A stretch of DNA of 64,000 nucleotides from JANPPS01 sp965246925 (GTDB lineage Bacteria > Pseudomonadota > Alphaproteobacteria > Acetobacterales > Acetobacteraceae). The DNA lies in the NCBI GenBank assembly GCA_965246925.1, contig OZ251994.1:1240001-1304000 (forward strand). The letters run 5' to 3'. The notes below the pieces were generated by a model, which had not been told where the DNA came from, did no database searches, and saw only the letters and a list, made by a program, of their open reading frames with translations. Made by a program: the position numbers and the translations under genes. This document shows, one piece after another, positions 1-8,838 of the stretch (within the stretch, counting starts at the first letter, position 1; every line of letters starts with the position of its first letter).

Positions 1-260
1 TCGGGCCGGAACATTCCTGGCTCCACGAGATCGGCCGCGTGGAGTATGTGGCGGCCACGGATCAGGAGGCGCTGGACGCGTTCCAGCTGTGCACGCGAAC
101 GGAGGGCATCATCCCCGCGCTCGAGCCGGCGCACGCCATCGCCCACGTGGCCAAGCTAGCCCCGGCGCTAGGCCCCGACGCCGTCATCGTCATGAACATG
201 TGCGGGCGCGGCGACAAGGACATCTTCACCGTGGCCGAGCATCTGGGGGTCCGGCTGTGA
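1..260 (+). CDS. trpB: Tryptophan synthase beta subunit, C-terminal end (partial)
   Basis: Only the last 85 or so residues are present; the gene enters from the left edge and reads in frame from base 3. The visible part has the TrpB C-terminal pattern: GPEHSWL, a GRVEYV segment, the TEGIIPALEPAHA helix that carries substrate-channel residues, and MCGRGDKDIF near the end. TrpB joins indole (received from TrpA) with serine using PLP to make tryptophan. trpA follows 169 bp downstream, the usual order, although the gap holds a pair of palindromic repeats. Identification is firm; nothing can be said about the N-terminal domain or the PLP lysine, which lie outside the window. Confidence 0.95.
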   Translation, partial: GPEHSWLHEIGRVEYVAATDQEALDAFQLCTRTEGIIPALEPAHAIAHVAKLAPALGPDAVIVMNMCGRGDKDIFTVAEHLGVRL

Positions 261-270
261 CGTGCGTTCT

Positions 271-405
271 TCCCCCTCTCCCCTCGGGAGAGGGCCGGGG
301 TGAGGGAGGCTGCAGGGGCCGGCCTCCGTCGCCTGCACGCCACACAAGGGCCAGCGCCGCTCATTCCCCTCACCCCCACCCTCTCCCGGAGGGAGAGGGG
401 GCGGG
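271..405. repeat. Inverted pair of REP-like palindromic repeats
   Basis: Two copies of one GC-rich palindromic unit lie head to head between trpB and trpA. Copy 1 (271-307) has the core CCCTCTCCCCTCGGGAGAGG followed by GGGGTGAGGG. Copy 2 (361-405) is its reverse complement. Each copy can form a hairpin, and the pair can form a larger one. This resembles the dispersed intergenic REP or BIME elements of many proteobacteria. It may act as a transcription attenuator between trpB and trpA, which is inference. Confidence 0.7.
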
Positions 406-429
406 CTGTTCTTTGATTGAGGCCGGCTC

Positions 430-1257
430 GTGAGCCGCATCGCCGCCCGGTTCGCCGCCCTCCGTCACGAAGGCCGCGGCGCGCTGATCCCGTTCCTCGA
501 GGCCTACGACCCGGACCTCGCCACCAGCGCCGCCATCCTGGCCGGCATGCCCGGCGCCGGCGCCGACCTGATCGAGATCGGCATGCCGTTCACCGACCCC
601 ATGGCGGACGGCCCGACCATCCAGGCCGCCGGCCTGCGCGGGTTGAAGGCCGGCGCCACGCTGGCGCGCACGCTGGACATGGTGCGCGTGTTCCGGCAGC
701 AGGATCACGCGACCCCCGTGATCCTCATGGGCTACCTCAACCCCATCGACAGCTATGGCCCGCCCGAGTTCTGCGCCGACGCCGCCGAGGCCGGGGTGGA
801 CGGCTTGATCGTCGTGGACCTCCCGACCGAGGAGGCGGACCTGCTGGTGCCGCACGCCCGGCAGCGGGGGCTCGATTTCATCCGGCTCATCGCCCCCACC
901 ACGGACGACGCCCGCCTGCCGCTAGTGCTCGAAGGCAGCAGCGGCTTCGTCTATTACGTCAGCATCACCGGCATCACCGGCACCGTCAGCGCCACGATGG
1001 CGAGCCTCGAGGCCGCCATGCCGCGCATCCGGGCGGTAACGGACCTGCCGATCGCCATCGGCTTCGGCATCCGAACCCCGGTGCAGGCGGCCGAGGCCAC
1101 GCGGGTCGCGGACGGGGCCGTGGTCGCCTCCGCGCTGATCGAGACGCTGGCCAAGAGCCTGGTGGACGGTGCGGCCGGGCCCGATACGGTGCGGCTCGTG
1201 CTGGACCAGGTGCGCGCCCTGGCCGAGGGCGTCCGGCATGCAAGGGTGATGGCGTGA
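430..1257 (+). CDS. trpA: Tryptophan synthase alpha subunit
   Basis: Cleaves indole-3-glycerol phosphate to indole and glyceraldehyde 3-phosphate in the TrpA2B2 complex; indole is channelled to TrpB. The 275-residue TIM-barrel protein keeps both catalytic residues at the E. coli positions: Glu49 in LIEIGMPF and Asp60 in DPMADGP. The phosphate-binding glycines (GFGIRTP) are also present. The start is GTG at 430. One local oddity is PFLEAYDPD where most TrpA proteins have a TAGDPD segment. The stop codon overlaps the GTG start of accD by 4 bp, so the two are probably translationally coupled. Confidence 0.97.
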   Translation: MSRIAARFAALRHEGRGALIPFLEAYDPDLATSAAILAGMPGAGADLIEIGMPFTDPMADGPTIQAAGLRGLKAGATLARTLDMVRVFRQQDHATPVILMGYLNPIDSYGPPEFCADAAEAGVDGLIVVDLPTEEADLLVPHARQRGLDFIRLIAPTTDDARLPLVLEGSSGFVYYVSITGITGTVSATMASLEAAMPRIRAVTDLPIAIGFGIRTPVQAAEATRVADGAVVASALIETLAKSLVDGAAGPDTVRLVLDQVRALAEGVRHARVMA

Positions 1258-2129
1258 GCTGGCTAACCGAGTATGTCCGCCCGAAGATCCGCACCCTTTT
1301 GGGCCGGCGCGAGGTCCCGGACAATCTGTGGCAGCAATGCCCGCAATGCCAGACCATGCTGTTCACCCGCGACCTCGAGCGGAACTGCAAGGTATGCACC
1401 AGCTGCGGCCACCATCTGCGCCCCACCGCGTCCGAGCGGCTGGCCTATACGCTGGATGACGGCTTCACCCGGATCGAGCTGCCGCGCGCCCCGGCCGATC
1501 CGCTGAAGTTCAAGGATAGCAAGAAATACATCGACCGGCTGAAGGAAGCGCGCGACCGCACCGGGCTCGAGGACGCGATCCTGGTGGCACACGGCAGCAT
1601 CCTTGGTCAGCGTGCGGTCGTGGCCGCCATGGCGTTCGAGTTCATGGCCGGCACCATGGGGGCGGCCCTGGGTGAGGCGATCGTCGCCGCCGCGCGCCTG
1701 GCAGTGCTGCAGCAGGCGCCGCTGATCGTCTTCACCGCCAGCGGCGGCGCCCGTATGCAGGAGGGGGCCGTGAGCCTCATGCAGATGCCGCGCACGACCA
1801 TCGCGACGCAGATGGTTAAAGAGGCCGGCCTGCCGTTCATCACCGTGCTGACCGATCCCACCACGGGCGGCGTCACCGCGAGCTTCGCCATGCTGGGCGA
1901 CCTACAGATCGCCGAGCCCGGCGCCCTGATCGGCTTCGCCGGCAGCCGGGTGATCGAGCAGACGGTGCGCGAAACCCTGCCGGAAGGGTTCCAGCGGGCC
2001 GAATACCTGCTGGAGCACGGCATCCTCGACATGGTCGTGCCGCGGACCGAGCTGCGGGAGACGCTGGCGCGTGTGCTGGGATTGCTCATGCCCGGCGGGT
2101 TGGGCGTCCGCACCCCGGAAGCGGCTTGA
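1254..2129 (+). CDS. accD: Acetyl-CoA carboxylase carboxyltransferase subunit beta
   Basis: Carboxyltransferase beta subunit that, with AccA, moves the carboxyl group from biotinyl-BCCP to acetyl-CoA to make malonyl-CoA. I chose GTG at 1254 (VSWLTEYVRPKI), which overlaps the trpA stop as GTGA and gives 291 residues, normal for AccD. The N-terminal zinc ribbon is intact (CPQC about 23-26 and CTSC about 44-47), followed by the crotonase-like domain with FTASGGARMQEG and DPTTGGVTASFA. The trpA-accD-folC order is common in alphaproteobacteria. Confidence 0.97.
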   Translation: MSWLTEYVRPKIRTLLGRREVPDNLWQQCPQCQTMLFTRDLERNCKVCTSCGHHLRPTASERLAYTLDDGFTRIELPRAPADPLKFKDSKKYIDRLKEARDRTGLEDAILVAHGSILGQRAVVAAMAFEFMAGTMGAALGEAIVAAARLAVLQQAPLIVFTASGGARMQEGAVSLMQMPRTTIATQMVKEAGLPFITVLTDPTTGGVTASFAMLGDLQIAEPGALIGFAGSRVIEQTVRETLPEGFQRAEYLLEHGILDMVVPRTELRETLARVLGLLMPGGLGVRTPEAA

Positions 2130-3385
2130 ATCACTCGGCGCGGATCGAGCCGGTGATCGACCGGCTGCACCGGCTGCACCCCAGGCTGATCGACCTCAGC
2201 CTCGACCGGCTGCTGCGGTTGCTGGAGCGGTTGGGCCACCCGGAGCGGCGCCTGCCGCCGGTGCTGCATGTGGCCGGCACCAACGGCAAGGGCAGCACCT
2301 GCGCCGTGCTGCGCGCGCTGGCGGAGGCGGCCGGGTCCCGCGTGCACGTTTACACGTCGCCGCATCTGGTCCGCTTCAACGAGCGGTTCCGGGTGGCCGG
2401 GCAGCTCGTGTCGGACCAAGCAATGGCGGATATGTTCGAGCATGTGGAGCGGGTGAACGACGGCGCGCCCATCACCGTGTTCGAGGTCATCACCGCCGTG
2501 GGATTCGCCCTGTTCGCCGAAACGCCGGCCGACCTGCTGGTGCTGGAGGTCGGGCTCGGCGGGCGCGGGGACGCCACCAACGTGATCGGCCGCCCGGCCG
2601 CGTCGGCCATCACGTCGATCTCGATCGACCACCGGGAGCTGCTGGGTGACACGCTGGCGCTGATCGCGGCGGAGAAGGCGGGCATCATCAAGCCCGGCGC
2701 CCCCGTCATCACCGGGGCGCAGCCGGACGAAGTGCTGCATGTGCTGCAGGATCATGCCGACCGGGCCGGCACACGCCTGCTGGCGCGCGGGCGGGACTGG
2801 GACGTGCAATTGGGCGCCACGGGCCTCATTTTCACGGACGGCGCCGGCGTGATCGAGGCGCCGCGGCCCGGCCTCATTGGCGCGCATCAGGCGGACAATG
2901 CCGGGATCGCGCTCGCACTGCTACGGGCGTCTCACCAGGCATTCGAACCGGCAGGCCTCCGCGCCGCGACCTGGCCGGCCCGGCTCCAGCGTTTGCAGGG
3001 GCCGGTGGCCGGCCTGGCGCCGCCGGGGTGGGAGGTGTGGCTGGATGGCGGGCACAATCCCGGCGCGGGGGTGGTGCTGGCGGACCAGTCGCGGGAGTGG
3101 GCGGACCGCCCGCTGCACCTCGTGGTGGGCATGAAGCAGTCCAAGGACGCGACGCTGTTCCTCCAGCCGCTGCTGCCGCATGCCGCCGGCGTCTGGGCGG
3201 TGCAGGAGCCGGGGCAGCATTTGGCGCTGAGTGTCGATGAAATCATCGCCGCGTCCGGCGGGGCGGCCCGGCCCGGCCCGGATGTGGCCGGCGCACTCCG
3301 TCAACTCACGGGCGAGCCGGGACGCGTGCTGATCTGCGGCAGTTTGTATTTGGCGGGGGAAGTGCTGAAGTACGAAGGTTTTTGA
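2126..3385 (+). CDS. folC: Bifunctional folylpolyglutamate/dihydrofolate synthase
   Basis: Mur-ligase-type ATPase that glutamylates dihydropteroate and folates. The 419 residues match the family length. The P-loop GTNGKGST lies near residue 50, followed by the TSPHLVRFNERF substrate loop and the LEVGLGGRGDATN segment that binds Mg-ATP; the C-terminal domain has LDGGHNPGAG. The start is TTG at 2126, sharing bases with the accD stop (TTGA), so it is probably translated by coupling. This is the last tightly overlapping gene of the trpA-accD-folC string. Confidence 0.95.
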   Translation: MNHSARIEPVIDRLHRLHPRLIDLSLDRLLRLLERLGHPERRLPPVLHVAGTNGKGSTCAVLRALAEAAGSRVHVYTSPHLVRFNERFRVAGQLVSDQAMADMFEHVERVNDGAPITVFEVITAVGFALFAETPADLLVLEVGLGGRGDATNVIGRPAASAITSISIDHRELLGDTLALIAAEKAGIIKPGAPVITGAQPDEVLHVLQDHADRAGTRLLARGRDWDVQLGATGLIFTDGAGVIEAPRPGLIGAHQADNAGIALALLRASHQAFEPAGLRAATWPARLQRLQGPVAGLAPPGWEVWLDGGHNPGAGVVLADQSREWADRPLHLVVGMKQSKDATLFLQPLLPHAAGVWAVQEPGQHLALSVDEIIAASGGAARPGPDVAGALRQLTGEPGRVLICGSLYLAGEVLKYEGF

Positions 3386-3475
3386 TGCACCGGGGGTTGG
3401 CGTGGGGCAGAACGTCCCAAGTGTGATGATGCTGCGGGTTTGCCGCCCGGCCGGCCTACCCAGAGTGAGAGTGTG

Positions 3476-3874
3476 ATGGACGGTCCAGACCTGCCGCCAG
3501 TGCCCAAGCTGCGCGCGACACCCGGGGAGGGTCGGGGCGCCCCTGTCGAGCTCGGGCATGCGACGGCGCTGGTGCTGCGCCATGGCGGCATGGAGCTACG
3601 CTGGTTCGCTCCCACAGGCCACGATCCGCAAACGCCGCATGACCGGGACGAGATCTACTTTATCGTATCCGGAACCGGCGTGTTCATGCGCGCCCGGGAT
3701 GCCTTGCCATTGGATGACGTAACGCTACCGCTACGGGGTGAGGAGCGCGTGCCGTTCGGACCCGGTGACGTCCTGTTCGTGGCCGCCGGCACGGTGCACC
3801 GGTTCGAGCAATTTTCGGCTGATTTCGCCAGTTGGATCGTGTTCTATGGGCCCGAGGGCGGAGAGCCGGATTGA
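3476..3874 (+). CDS. Small single-domain cupin protein
   Basis: A 132-residue protein with one cupin barrel. Motif 1 is recognisable around PHDRDEIYFIVSGTG and motif 2 around FGPGDVLFVAAGTVHRFE, with likely metal ligands His, Asp/Glu and His. I chose ATG at 3476, just after a GAGAG purine stretch; an in-frame TTG at 3440 would add 12 unremarkable residues. The next gene starts within its stop codon. The specific substrate cannot be told from sequence; cupins of this kind are often metal-dependent dioxygenases, isomerases or sensors. Confidence 0.8.
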   Translation: MDGPDLPPVPKLRATPGEGRGAPVELGHATALVLRHGGMELRWFAPTGHDPQTPHDRDEIYFIVSGTGVFMRARDALPLDDVTLPLRGEERVPFGPGDVLFVAAGTVHRFEQFSADFASWIVFYGPEGGEPD

Positions 3875-4314
3875 CCATCGAGATCGGCCGGTTCGGCCCA
3901 AAGGACCGGGCACGCTGGACCGATCTGTGGCGTGCCTACCTCGACTTCTATAGCACGACGATGCCGCAAGCGGTGTATGACCACACCTGGGCGCGCATCC
4001 AGGCCGACCAGGTCATGCACGCATTCGCGGCGCGGTGGGACGGCCAAATCATCGGCCTCACGCATTTCCTCTATCACGAGAGCGGCTGGACCCTGACCCC
4101 GGCCTGCTATCTACAGGACCTGTATGTCGACCCCGCCCTCCGCGGCGGCGGCGCCGGGCGCGCCTTGATCGAGGCTGTAGGCGCGGATGCGCGCGTACGC
4201 CAGACGACCCGCATGTATTGGCTGACGCAGGACCATAATACGGCGGCGCGGGTGCTGTATGACCGTGTCGCAAAGCATAACGGGTTCTTGCGCTATGATT
4301 TTGCGCTAAGCTAG
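3871..4314 (+). CDS. GNAT-family N-acetyltransferase
   Basis: A 147-residue GNAT fold. The acetyl-CoA-binding motif is visible as LQDLYVDPALRGGGAGRALI, with the R/Q-x-x-G-x-G/A pyrophosphate loop, followed by a C-terminal DHNTAARVLYDRVAKHNGF segment typical of small-molecule acetyltransferases. The likely start is TTG at 3871, overlapping the cupin stop codon (TTGA); this makes a translationally coupled pair. The acceptor substrate is unknown. Confidence 0.85.
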   Translation: MTIEIGRFGPKDRARWTDLWRAYLDFYSTTMPQAVYDHTWARIQADQVMHAFAARWDGQIIGLTHFLYHESGWTLTPACYLQDLYVDPALRGGGAGRALIEAVGADARVRQTTRMYWLTQDHNTAARVLYDRVAKHNGFLRYDFALS

Positions 4315-4350
4315 CTATAAATAGTCCAGTATTCGGACACAGTATACACC

Positions 4351-4437
4351 GTCATCGCGAGCCCGCTTGGGCGTGGCGATCCAGGGTGACAAGCCTGCTC
4401 ATGGCGCCCTGGATCGCCACGCTGCGCTCGCGATGAC
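4351..4437. repeat. Long palindromic repeat between convergent genes
   Basis: Left arm 4351-4386 (GTCATCGCGAGCCCGC through GTGGCGATCCAGGG) and right arm 4407-4437 (CCCTGGATCGCCACG through GCTCGCGATGAC) are near-perfect reverse complements of about 31-36 bp around a 20-bp loop. The GTCATCGCGAGC...GGCGATCCAGGG unit is a dispersed intergenic repeat type seen in many alphaproteobacteria (established knowledge, not verified here). It lies between convergent GNAT and murJ genes, so it could serve as a bidirectional terminator. Confidence 0.8.
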
Positions 4438-4458
4438 ATTGAGGGTGCGGGCCTGATT

Positions 4459-6015
4459 TTACGGCATCCGCCGCCTCAGCACGCCTAGCATTTGGCGAAA
4501 ATCCAGCCCGCCCAAGGCCTGCCCGGCCACGGCGTACACGCCCAGGCCGAAGCCCACCAGCGCCGCCAGCGCGACCCAGCGTTCGCCCGGAAGGTCATGC
4601 AGCAGGCCGGCGACGCCCGCGAACACCGCCGCATGGCCCCAGATCAGCGCGCCCGCCATCGCCAGCGCCGCCAGGGCCATGCGCGGAAGGCGGCGGCGGA
4701 GGCGGCCGTCAAAGGCGAGCTGACCGCGGCGGCTGAGCACCACGCCCAGGCAGATCACGTTGAAGATGGACGAAAGGCTGGTCGCCAGCGCCGGGCCCAT
4801 ATGCTGCAGCGGCACCATGAACAGCAGGTTCAGCGTAAGGTTGAGCGCGATGGCGATGAAGCCGATGCGGACCGGGGTGCCGGTGTCGCCATGGGCGAAG
4901 AAGGCCGGGACGAGCACCTTCAGCACCACGAACGCCGGCAAGCCCAGCGAGTAGGCGGCCAGGGATTGCGAGCTGAGCAACGCCGCCGTGGCGTCGAACG
5001 CGCCGCGTCCGAACAGCACGCTCATGATCGGCCCACCCACCACGCCGAGCGCCAGGGCCGCGGGCAAGGTCAGCGCCAGGCTGATCTCCAGCGCCCGGTT
5101 CAGCGTCTCCCGCGCCTCCGCCACCAGCCCCGACCGCGCCTGACGCGACAGCAGCGGAAGCAGCGCCGTCCCGATCGCGGTGCCGATCACGCCGAGCGGC
5201 AGCTGGTTGACCCGGTCCGCATAGTATAGGTACGACGCCGAACCCGGCGGCAACCAGGTCACGATCCAGATATCGACCGTGAGGTTCAGCTGCGTCACCC
5301 CCGCCCCCACCAGCCCCGGCGCCATGCGGCGGAACAGCACGCGCATCCGGGGCGTAAGGCGCGGTCGCGGAAAATGCAGCGTCATCCCGGCCTTCCGCAC
5401 CGCCCAGATCAGCAACAGCAGCTGCAGCACGCCGGAGATGGTGACGCCCCAGGACAACGAATGCCCGATGCTGGACACGTAGGGCGTGAGCAGGAACATC
5501 GCCGCGATCGACACGCCGTTGAACACCAGGGGCGCCGCCGCCGCCGCCGCGAACCGGTCGAGCCCGTTCAGCACGCCGGACAGCAGCGCGGCCAGGCAGA
5601 TCAGGAACAGGTAGGGGAAGGTGATGCGCGCCAGCTCGGTCGTGAGCTCCAGCTTGCCGGGCTCATCCCCAAAACCGGACGCCAGCGCCCGCATGATCTG
5701 CGGCATGAACAGCTCACCTAGGATGGTGAGGCCCAGGAGCCAGAACGCCAAGACGGCGATGGTCTCCTCGGCGAACTGCTTGGCCGGGCCGGGCCCCTCG
5801 GTGGCGAGCACCCCGGTGAATTCCGGCACGAAGGCGGCGTTGAACGCACCCTCGCCGAACAGGCGGCGGAATAGGTTCGGCAGGCGCAGGGCCACGAAGA
5901 ATGCATCCGCCACCGGCCCCGTGCCGGCGAAGTAGCCGATCAGCATGTCCCGTAGGAAGCCGAACGCGCGGCTCAGCATGGTCCAGCCGCCGACGGTCAC
6001 GATACCGCGCAGCAT
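4459..6015 (-). CDS. murJ: Lipid II flippase MurJ
   Basis: A 518-residue polytopic inner-membrane protein of the MOP superfamily that flips lipid II for peptidoglycan synthesis. N-terminal hallmarks are GGWTMLSRAFGFLRDMLIGYFAGTG and ADAFFVALRLPNLFRRLFGEGAFNAAFVP, with the conserved charged residues of the central cavity. About 14 hydrophobic segments are visible. The ATG at 6015 directly abuts the gpsA stop codon, so it is the last gene of the minus-strand tsaD-rlmJ-gpsA-murJ operon. Confidence 0.96.
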   Translation of the reverse strand: MLRGIVTVGGWTMLSRAFGFLRDMLIGYFAGTGPVADAFFVALRLPNLFRRLFGEGAFNAAFVPEFTGVLATEGPGPAKQFAEETIAVLAFWLLGLTILGELFMPQIMRALASGFGDEPGKLELTTELARITFPYLFLICLAALLSGVLNGLDRFAAAAAAPLVFNGVSIAAMFLLTPYVSSIGHSLSWGVTISGVLQLLLLIWAVRKAGMTLHFPRPRLTPRMRVLFRRMAPGLVGAGVTQLNLTVDIWIVTWLPPGSASYLYYADRVNQLPLGVIGTAIGTALLPLLSRQARSGLVAEARETLNRALEISLALTLPAALALGVVGGPIMSVLFGRGAFDATAALLSSQSLAAYSLGLPAFVVLKVLVPAFFAHGDTGTPVRIGFIAIALNLTLNLLFMVPLQHMGPALATSLSSIFNVICLGVVLSRRGQLAFDGRLRRRLPRMALAALAMAGALIWGHAAVFAGVAGLLHDLPGERWVALAALVGFGLGVYAVAGQALGGLDFRQMLGVLRRRMP

Positions 6016-6966
6016 CTATTCGTCCCTGGGCGGGCGGGCGAGCAGGCTGGCGATGGCTTGATCGAGCGTCATGCTTCCTTGTAGCAGGGCCGCCACCGCG
6101 GCACAGACCGGCAATTCGGTATCGCCCGCGCGCTGCGTCAGGGCCGGGGCGGTGGCCGCGCCCTCGGCCACGCCGGTTAGCCCGGCGAGTGCATCCGCCA
6201 CCGCCGCGCCCCGGCCCAGCGCCAGGCCGAGCTGATAGTTGCGGCTCGCGCCTCCCGTGCAGGTCAGCAATAGGTCGCCCAGGCCGGACAGACCGGCCAC
6301 CGTCTCGGCCCGTCCGCCGAGCGCCACCACCAGCCGGCCCAGCTCGGCCAGGCCCCGCGTGATCAGCGCCGCCCGAGCATTTTCGCCGAGGCCCGCGCCC
6401 ATGACGGCCCCGGCCGCGATGGCAATGACGTTCTTGGCCGCGCCGCCCAGCTGCGCGCCGACCGGATCGTCGTTGCCGTACAACCGGAACGTCGGGCCGG
6501 CGAGCAAGTGCAGCAGCGCCTCCCGCAGCGCCGGGCTGCCGGCGGCAATCACGGCGGCGGCGGGCAGGCCATCGGCGACCTCATGCGCGAAATTGGGCCC
6601 GGTCAGGATCGCGCTCGGCACGCCCGGATGCAGCGCCGCCAGCACCTTCGCCGGCAGCAGCCCGGTCCCGGCCTCGATCCCCTTCATGCACAGCACCACC
6701 GGCGCGGGCGGGCGCCAGCCGGTCAGCACGGCCCGCATGTGCTGCGTGGGGACGGCCAGGATCACGGCGTCCGCCGCCTCCGGCAAGGTGCCCGTGATGG
6801 CGATCGACGCCGGCAGCACGGTGCCGGGCAGGCGGGCGTTGCGCCTGGTGTCCAGCAGCGGGCCCGGGTGGCGCGCCCACAGCGTGACCTCCCGCCCCAG
6901 CCTTGCGGCGTGCAGGGCCAGCGCCGTCCCCCACGCCCCGGCGCCGACCACCGCGACGCTATTCAT
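6016..6966 (-). CDS. gpsA: NAD(P)-dependent glycerol-3-phosphate dehydrogenase
   Basis: Reduces dihydroxyacetone phosphate to sn-glycerol 3-phosphate for phospholipid synthesis. The 316-residue protein starts with a Rossmann dinucleotide motif (VVGAGAWGTALA), has the LTGPNFAHEVADGLPAA segment and the catalytic lysine region GGAAKNVIAIAAG, followed by TRGLAELGRL and the GLSGLGDLLLTC motif. It overlaps the rlmJ end by 8 bp, which suggests co-translation. This is the usual GpsA architecture, with no anomaly. Confidence 0.96.
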   Translation of the reverse strand: MNSVAVVGAGAWGTALALHAARLGREVTLWARHPGPLLDTRRNARLPGTVLPASIAITGTLPEAADAVILAVPTQHMRAVLTGWRPPAPVVLCMKGIEAGTGLLPAKVLAALHPGVPSAILTGPNFAHEVADGLPAAAVIAAGSPALREALLHLLAGPTFRLYGNDDPVGAQLGGAAKNVIAIAAGAVMGAGLGENARAALITRGLAELGRLVVALGGRAETVAGLSGLGDLLLTCTGGASRNYQLGLALGRGAAVADALAGLTGVAEGAATAPALTQRAGDTELPVCAAVAALLQGSMTLDQAIASLLARPPRDE

Positions 6967-7765
6967 CGGTCAAGTGCAGAACGGCGTGGCCTGGGCCGGC
7001 GCCGCCGAGCCGGCGCTGCAGCGCGGACAGGATAGGCCCGGCCGCGTCCGCAAACCCGAACGGCGCATTGCGCACCAGGAGGCCGCAGCCGTTCAGCGCC
7101 GTGGGGTCGGTCGGCGCGTGCCACCACAGCTCCGCCGCCATTACGTCCCGCAGCCCGGCCAGCCGGACGCTCTCGTGGAACGTGGTCACGGGGCTGCGGT
7201 GTTTGATTGGATACCAGGCGGCATAGACGGCCGAACCCCAGCGCGCGGCGCCGGTACGGAGGCCTTGGACCACCCGCTCGAACTCGCCCGGCGCTTCGTA
7301 CGGCGGATCGATCAGCACCAAGCCGCGCTTGGCCGCGGGCGGCAGCAGGGCGCCGAGCGCGTCATACCCGTCCCGCAGATGCACGGCCGGCCCGCCCCGT
7401 CCGGCCCAGCGGCGCAGCACGCGGTGGTCCTCGGGATGCAGCTCGCAACAGACCAGGCGGTCCTCGGGCCGGAGCAACGCCCGGATCAGCGCGGGCGAGC
7501 CGGGGTATAGGCCAAGCCGCTCCACCAGCGCCACATACTCCCGTAGCGCAGGCGGCGGCTCGTGCAGCAGGCGGGCGATGCCGGCGTGCCACTCGCCGGT
7601 GCGCTCGGCCTCTGCGTTCAGGTCATAGGTCCCGACCCCGGCATGTGTGTCCAACACGAACACCGGCGCCGGCTTGCGCAACAGGGCCTGCATCAGCCAG
7701 ACCAGCAGTGCATGCTTCATACAGTCCGCGGCGTTGCCGGCGTGGAAAGCGTGGCGGTAGTTCAC
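6959..7765 (-). CDS. rlmJ: 23S rRNA (adenine-2030-N6) methyltransferase
   Basis: SAM-dependent methyltransferase of the RlmJ family. The start is GTG at 7765 (VNYRHAFHAGNAADCMKHALL), which overlaps the tsaD stop as GTGA and gives 268 residues. The family N-terminus YRHAFHAGNxADxxKH is exact. The SAM-binding region LDTHAGVGTYDL and the catalytic DPPYE motif (VLIDPPYEAPGEF) are both present. It sits between tsaD and gpsA in a compact operon. Confidence 0.95.
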   Translation of the reverse strand: MNYRHAFHAGNAADCMKHALLVWLMQALLRKPAPVFVLDTHAGVGTYDLNAEAERTGEWHAGIARLLHEPPPALREYVALVERLGLYPGSPALIRALLRPEDRLVCCELHPEDHRVLRRWAGRGGPAVHLRDGYDALGALLPPAAKRGLVLIDPPYEAPGEFERVVQGLRTGAARWGSAVYAAWYPIKHRSPVTTFHESVRLAGLRDVMAAELWWHAPTDPTALNGCGLLVRNAPFGFADAAGPILSALQRRLGGAGPGHAVLHLTDE

Positions 7766-8793
7766 GCCGCCACCTCCTCCAGCGGCCAGCGCGGCCGGGG
7801 CGCGAGGTCGAGCGGCTCCGTGAGACCCAGCCGCAACCGCTCCTGCCCGGCCCAGGCCACCATGACGGCGTTGTCCGTGCAGAGCCGGATCGCCGGCGCC
7901 AGCAAAGCAAGCCCGTGCCCGGACGCGACACGCTGCAGCGCCGCCCGAACGGCTTGATTGGCCGCGACCCCGCCCGCGACGACCAGGGCGGTGGTGCCGG
8001 GCAGCATGCCCAAGGCGTGCTCCGCCCGGTCCGCCAGCACGTCGGCCACCGCCGCCTGGAACCCGGCCGCTATGTCGGCCGGCGCGGCCTCGTTCTTGGC
8101 CAGCAGCCGCGCGACCGCCGTCTTCAGGCCGGAGAAGCTGAAGTCGCAGCCGTCCCGCCCCAGCAAGGGACGCGGCAGCGCCACCGGCGTGCCCTGCGCC
8201 GCCAGCCGCTCGACCGCCGGGCCGCCGGGCCAGGCGAGGCCCAGCAGCTTGCCGACCTTGTCGAACGCCTCGCCCACCGCATCGTCGATGGTGCCACCCA
8301 GCTTGCGGTAGCGGCCCACCCCCTCCACCGCCACGCACTGGCAATGCCCGCCCGACAACAGCAACAGCAAGTACGGGAACTCCGCCGCGCCGCCAGCGCC
8401 GGGCAGCCGTGCCGTGAGTGCATGCGCTTCGAGGTGATTGATGCCCAGGAACGGCAGGCCCTGACCGAGTGCGATGCCCTTGCCGACACCGGCGCCGACG
8501 ATCAGGCCGCCGATGAGCCCCGGCCCACAACTCGCTGCGATCGCTGCCAAATCGCCGAAGCCAAGCCCCGCATCCTGCATGACCGCCTGCACGAGGGCCG
8601 GCAGCTGCAGCAGGTGCGCGCGGGCGGCGATTTCCGGCACCACGCCGCCAAACGGCGCGTGTTCCGCCAGCTGGGACAGCACACGCTCGGCGAAGATATG
8701 TCCGTCCGCGCCGACGATCGCCGTCGCCGTCTCGTCACACGACGATTCGATGCCAAGTATCGGAAGGCCGAAAACGGGTCGTGTGGTGCGCAA
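7762..8793 (-). CDS. tsaD: tRNA N6-adenosine threonylcarbamoyltransferase
   Basis: Transfers threonylcarbamoyl from TC-AMP to A37 of ANN-decoding tRNAs, with TsaB and TsaE. The 343-residue ASKHA-fold protein has the signature GIESSCDETATAIV, the metal-binding HxxxH in GINHLEAHAL, the GGHCQ loop and the VVAGGVAANQAVR motif. The likely start is TTG at 8793; no better start lies before the conserved LGIESSCD. It is the first gene of the minus-strand operon and is divergent from hemC with only 45 bp between starts. Confidence 0.96.
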   Translation of the reverse strand: MRTTRPVFGLPILGIESSCDETATAIVGADGHIFAERVLSQLAEHAPFGGVVPEIAARAHLLQLPALVQAVMQDAGLGFGDLAAIAASCGPGLIGGLIVGAGVGKGIALGQGLPFLGINHLEAHALTARLPGAGGAAEFPYLLLLLSGGHCQCVAVEGVGRYRKLGGTIDDAVGEAFDKVGKLLGLAWPGGPAVERLAAQGTPVALPRPLLGRDGCDFSFSGLKTAVARLLAKNEAAPADIAAGFQAAVADVLADRAEHALGMLPGTTALVVAGGVAANQAVRAALQRVASGHGLALLAPAIRLCTDNAVMVAWAGQERLRLGLTEPLDLAPRPRWPLEEVAA

Positions 8794-8838
8794 ACGCGAA
8801 GCCTTTCCAACGGCGGCCTGATCTCATAGGACATTCGG

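Noticed and set aside
1607..2887. A long open frame antisense to accD and folC
   Set aside because: It runs opposite two clear enzymes, has no family resemblance, and high-GC codon bias explains long antisense frames.
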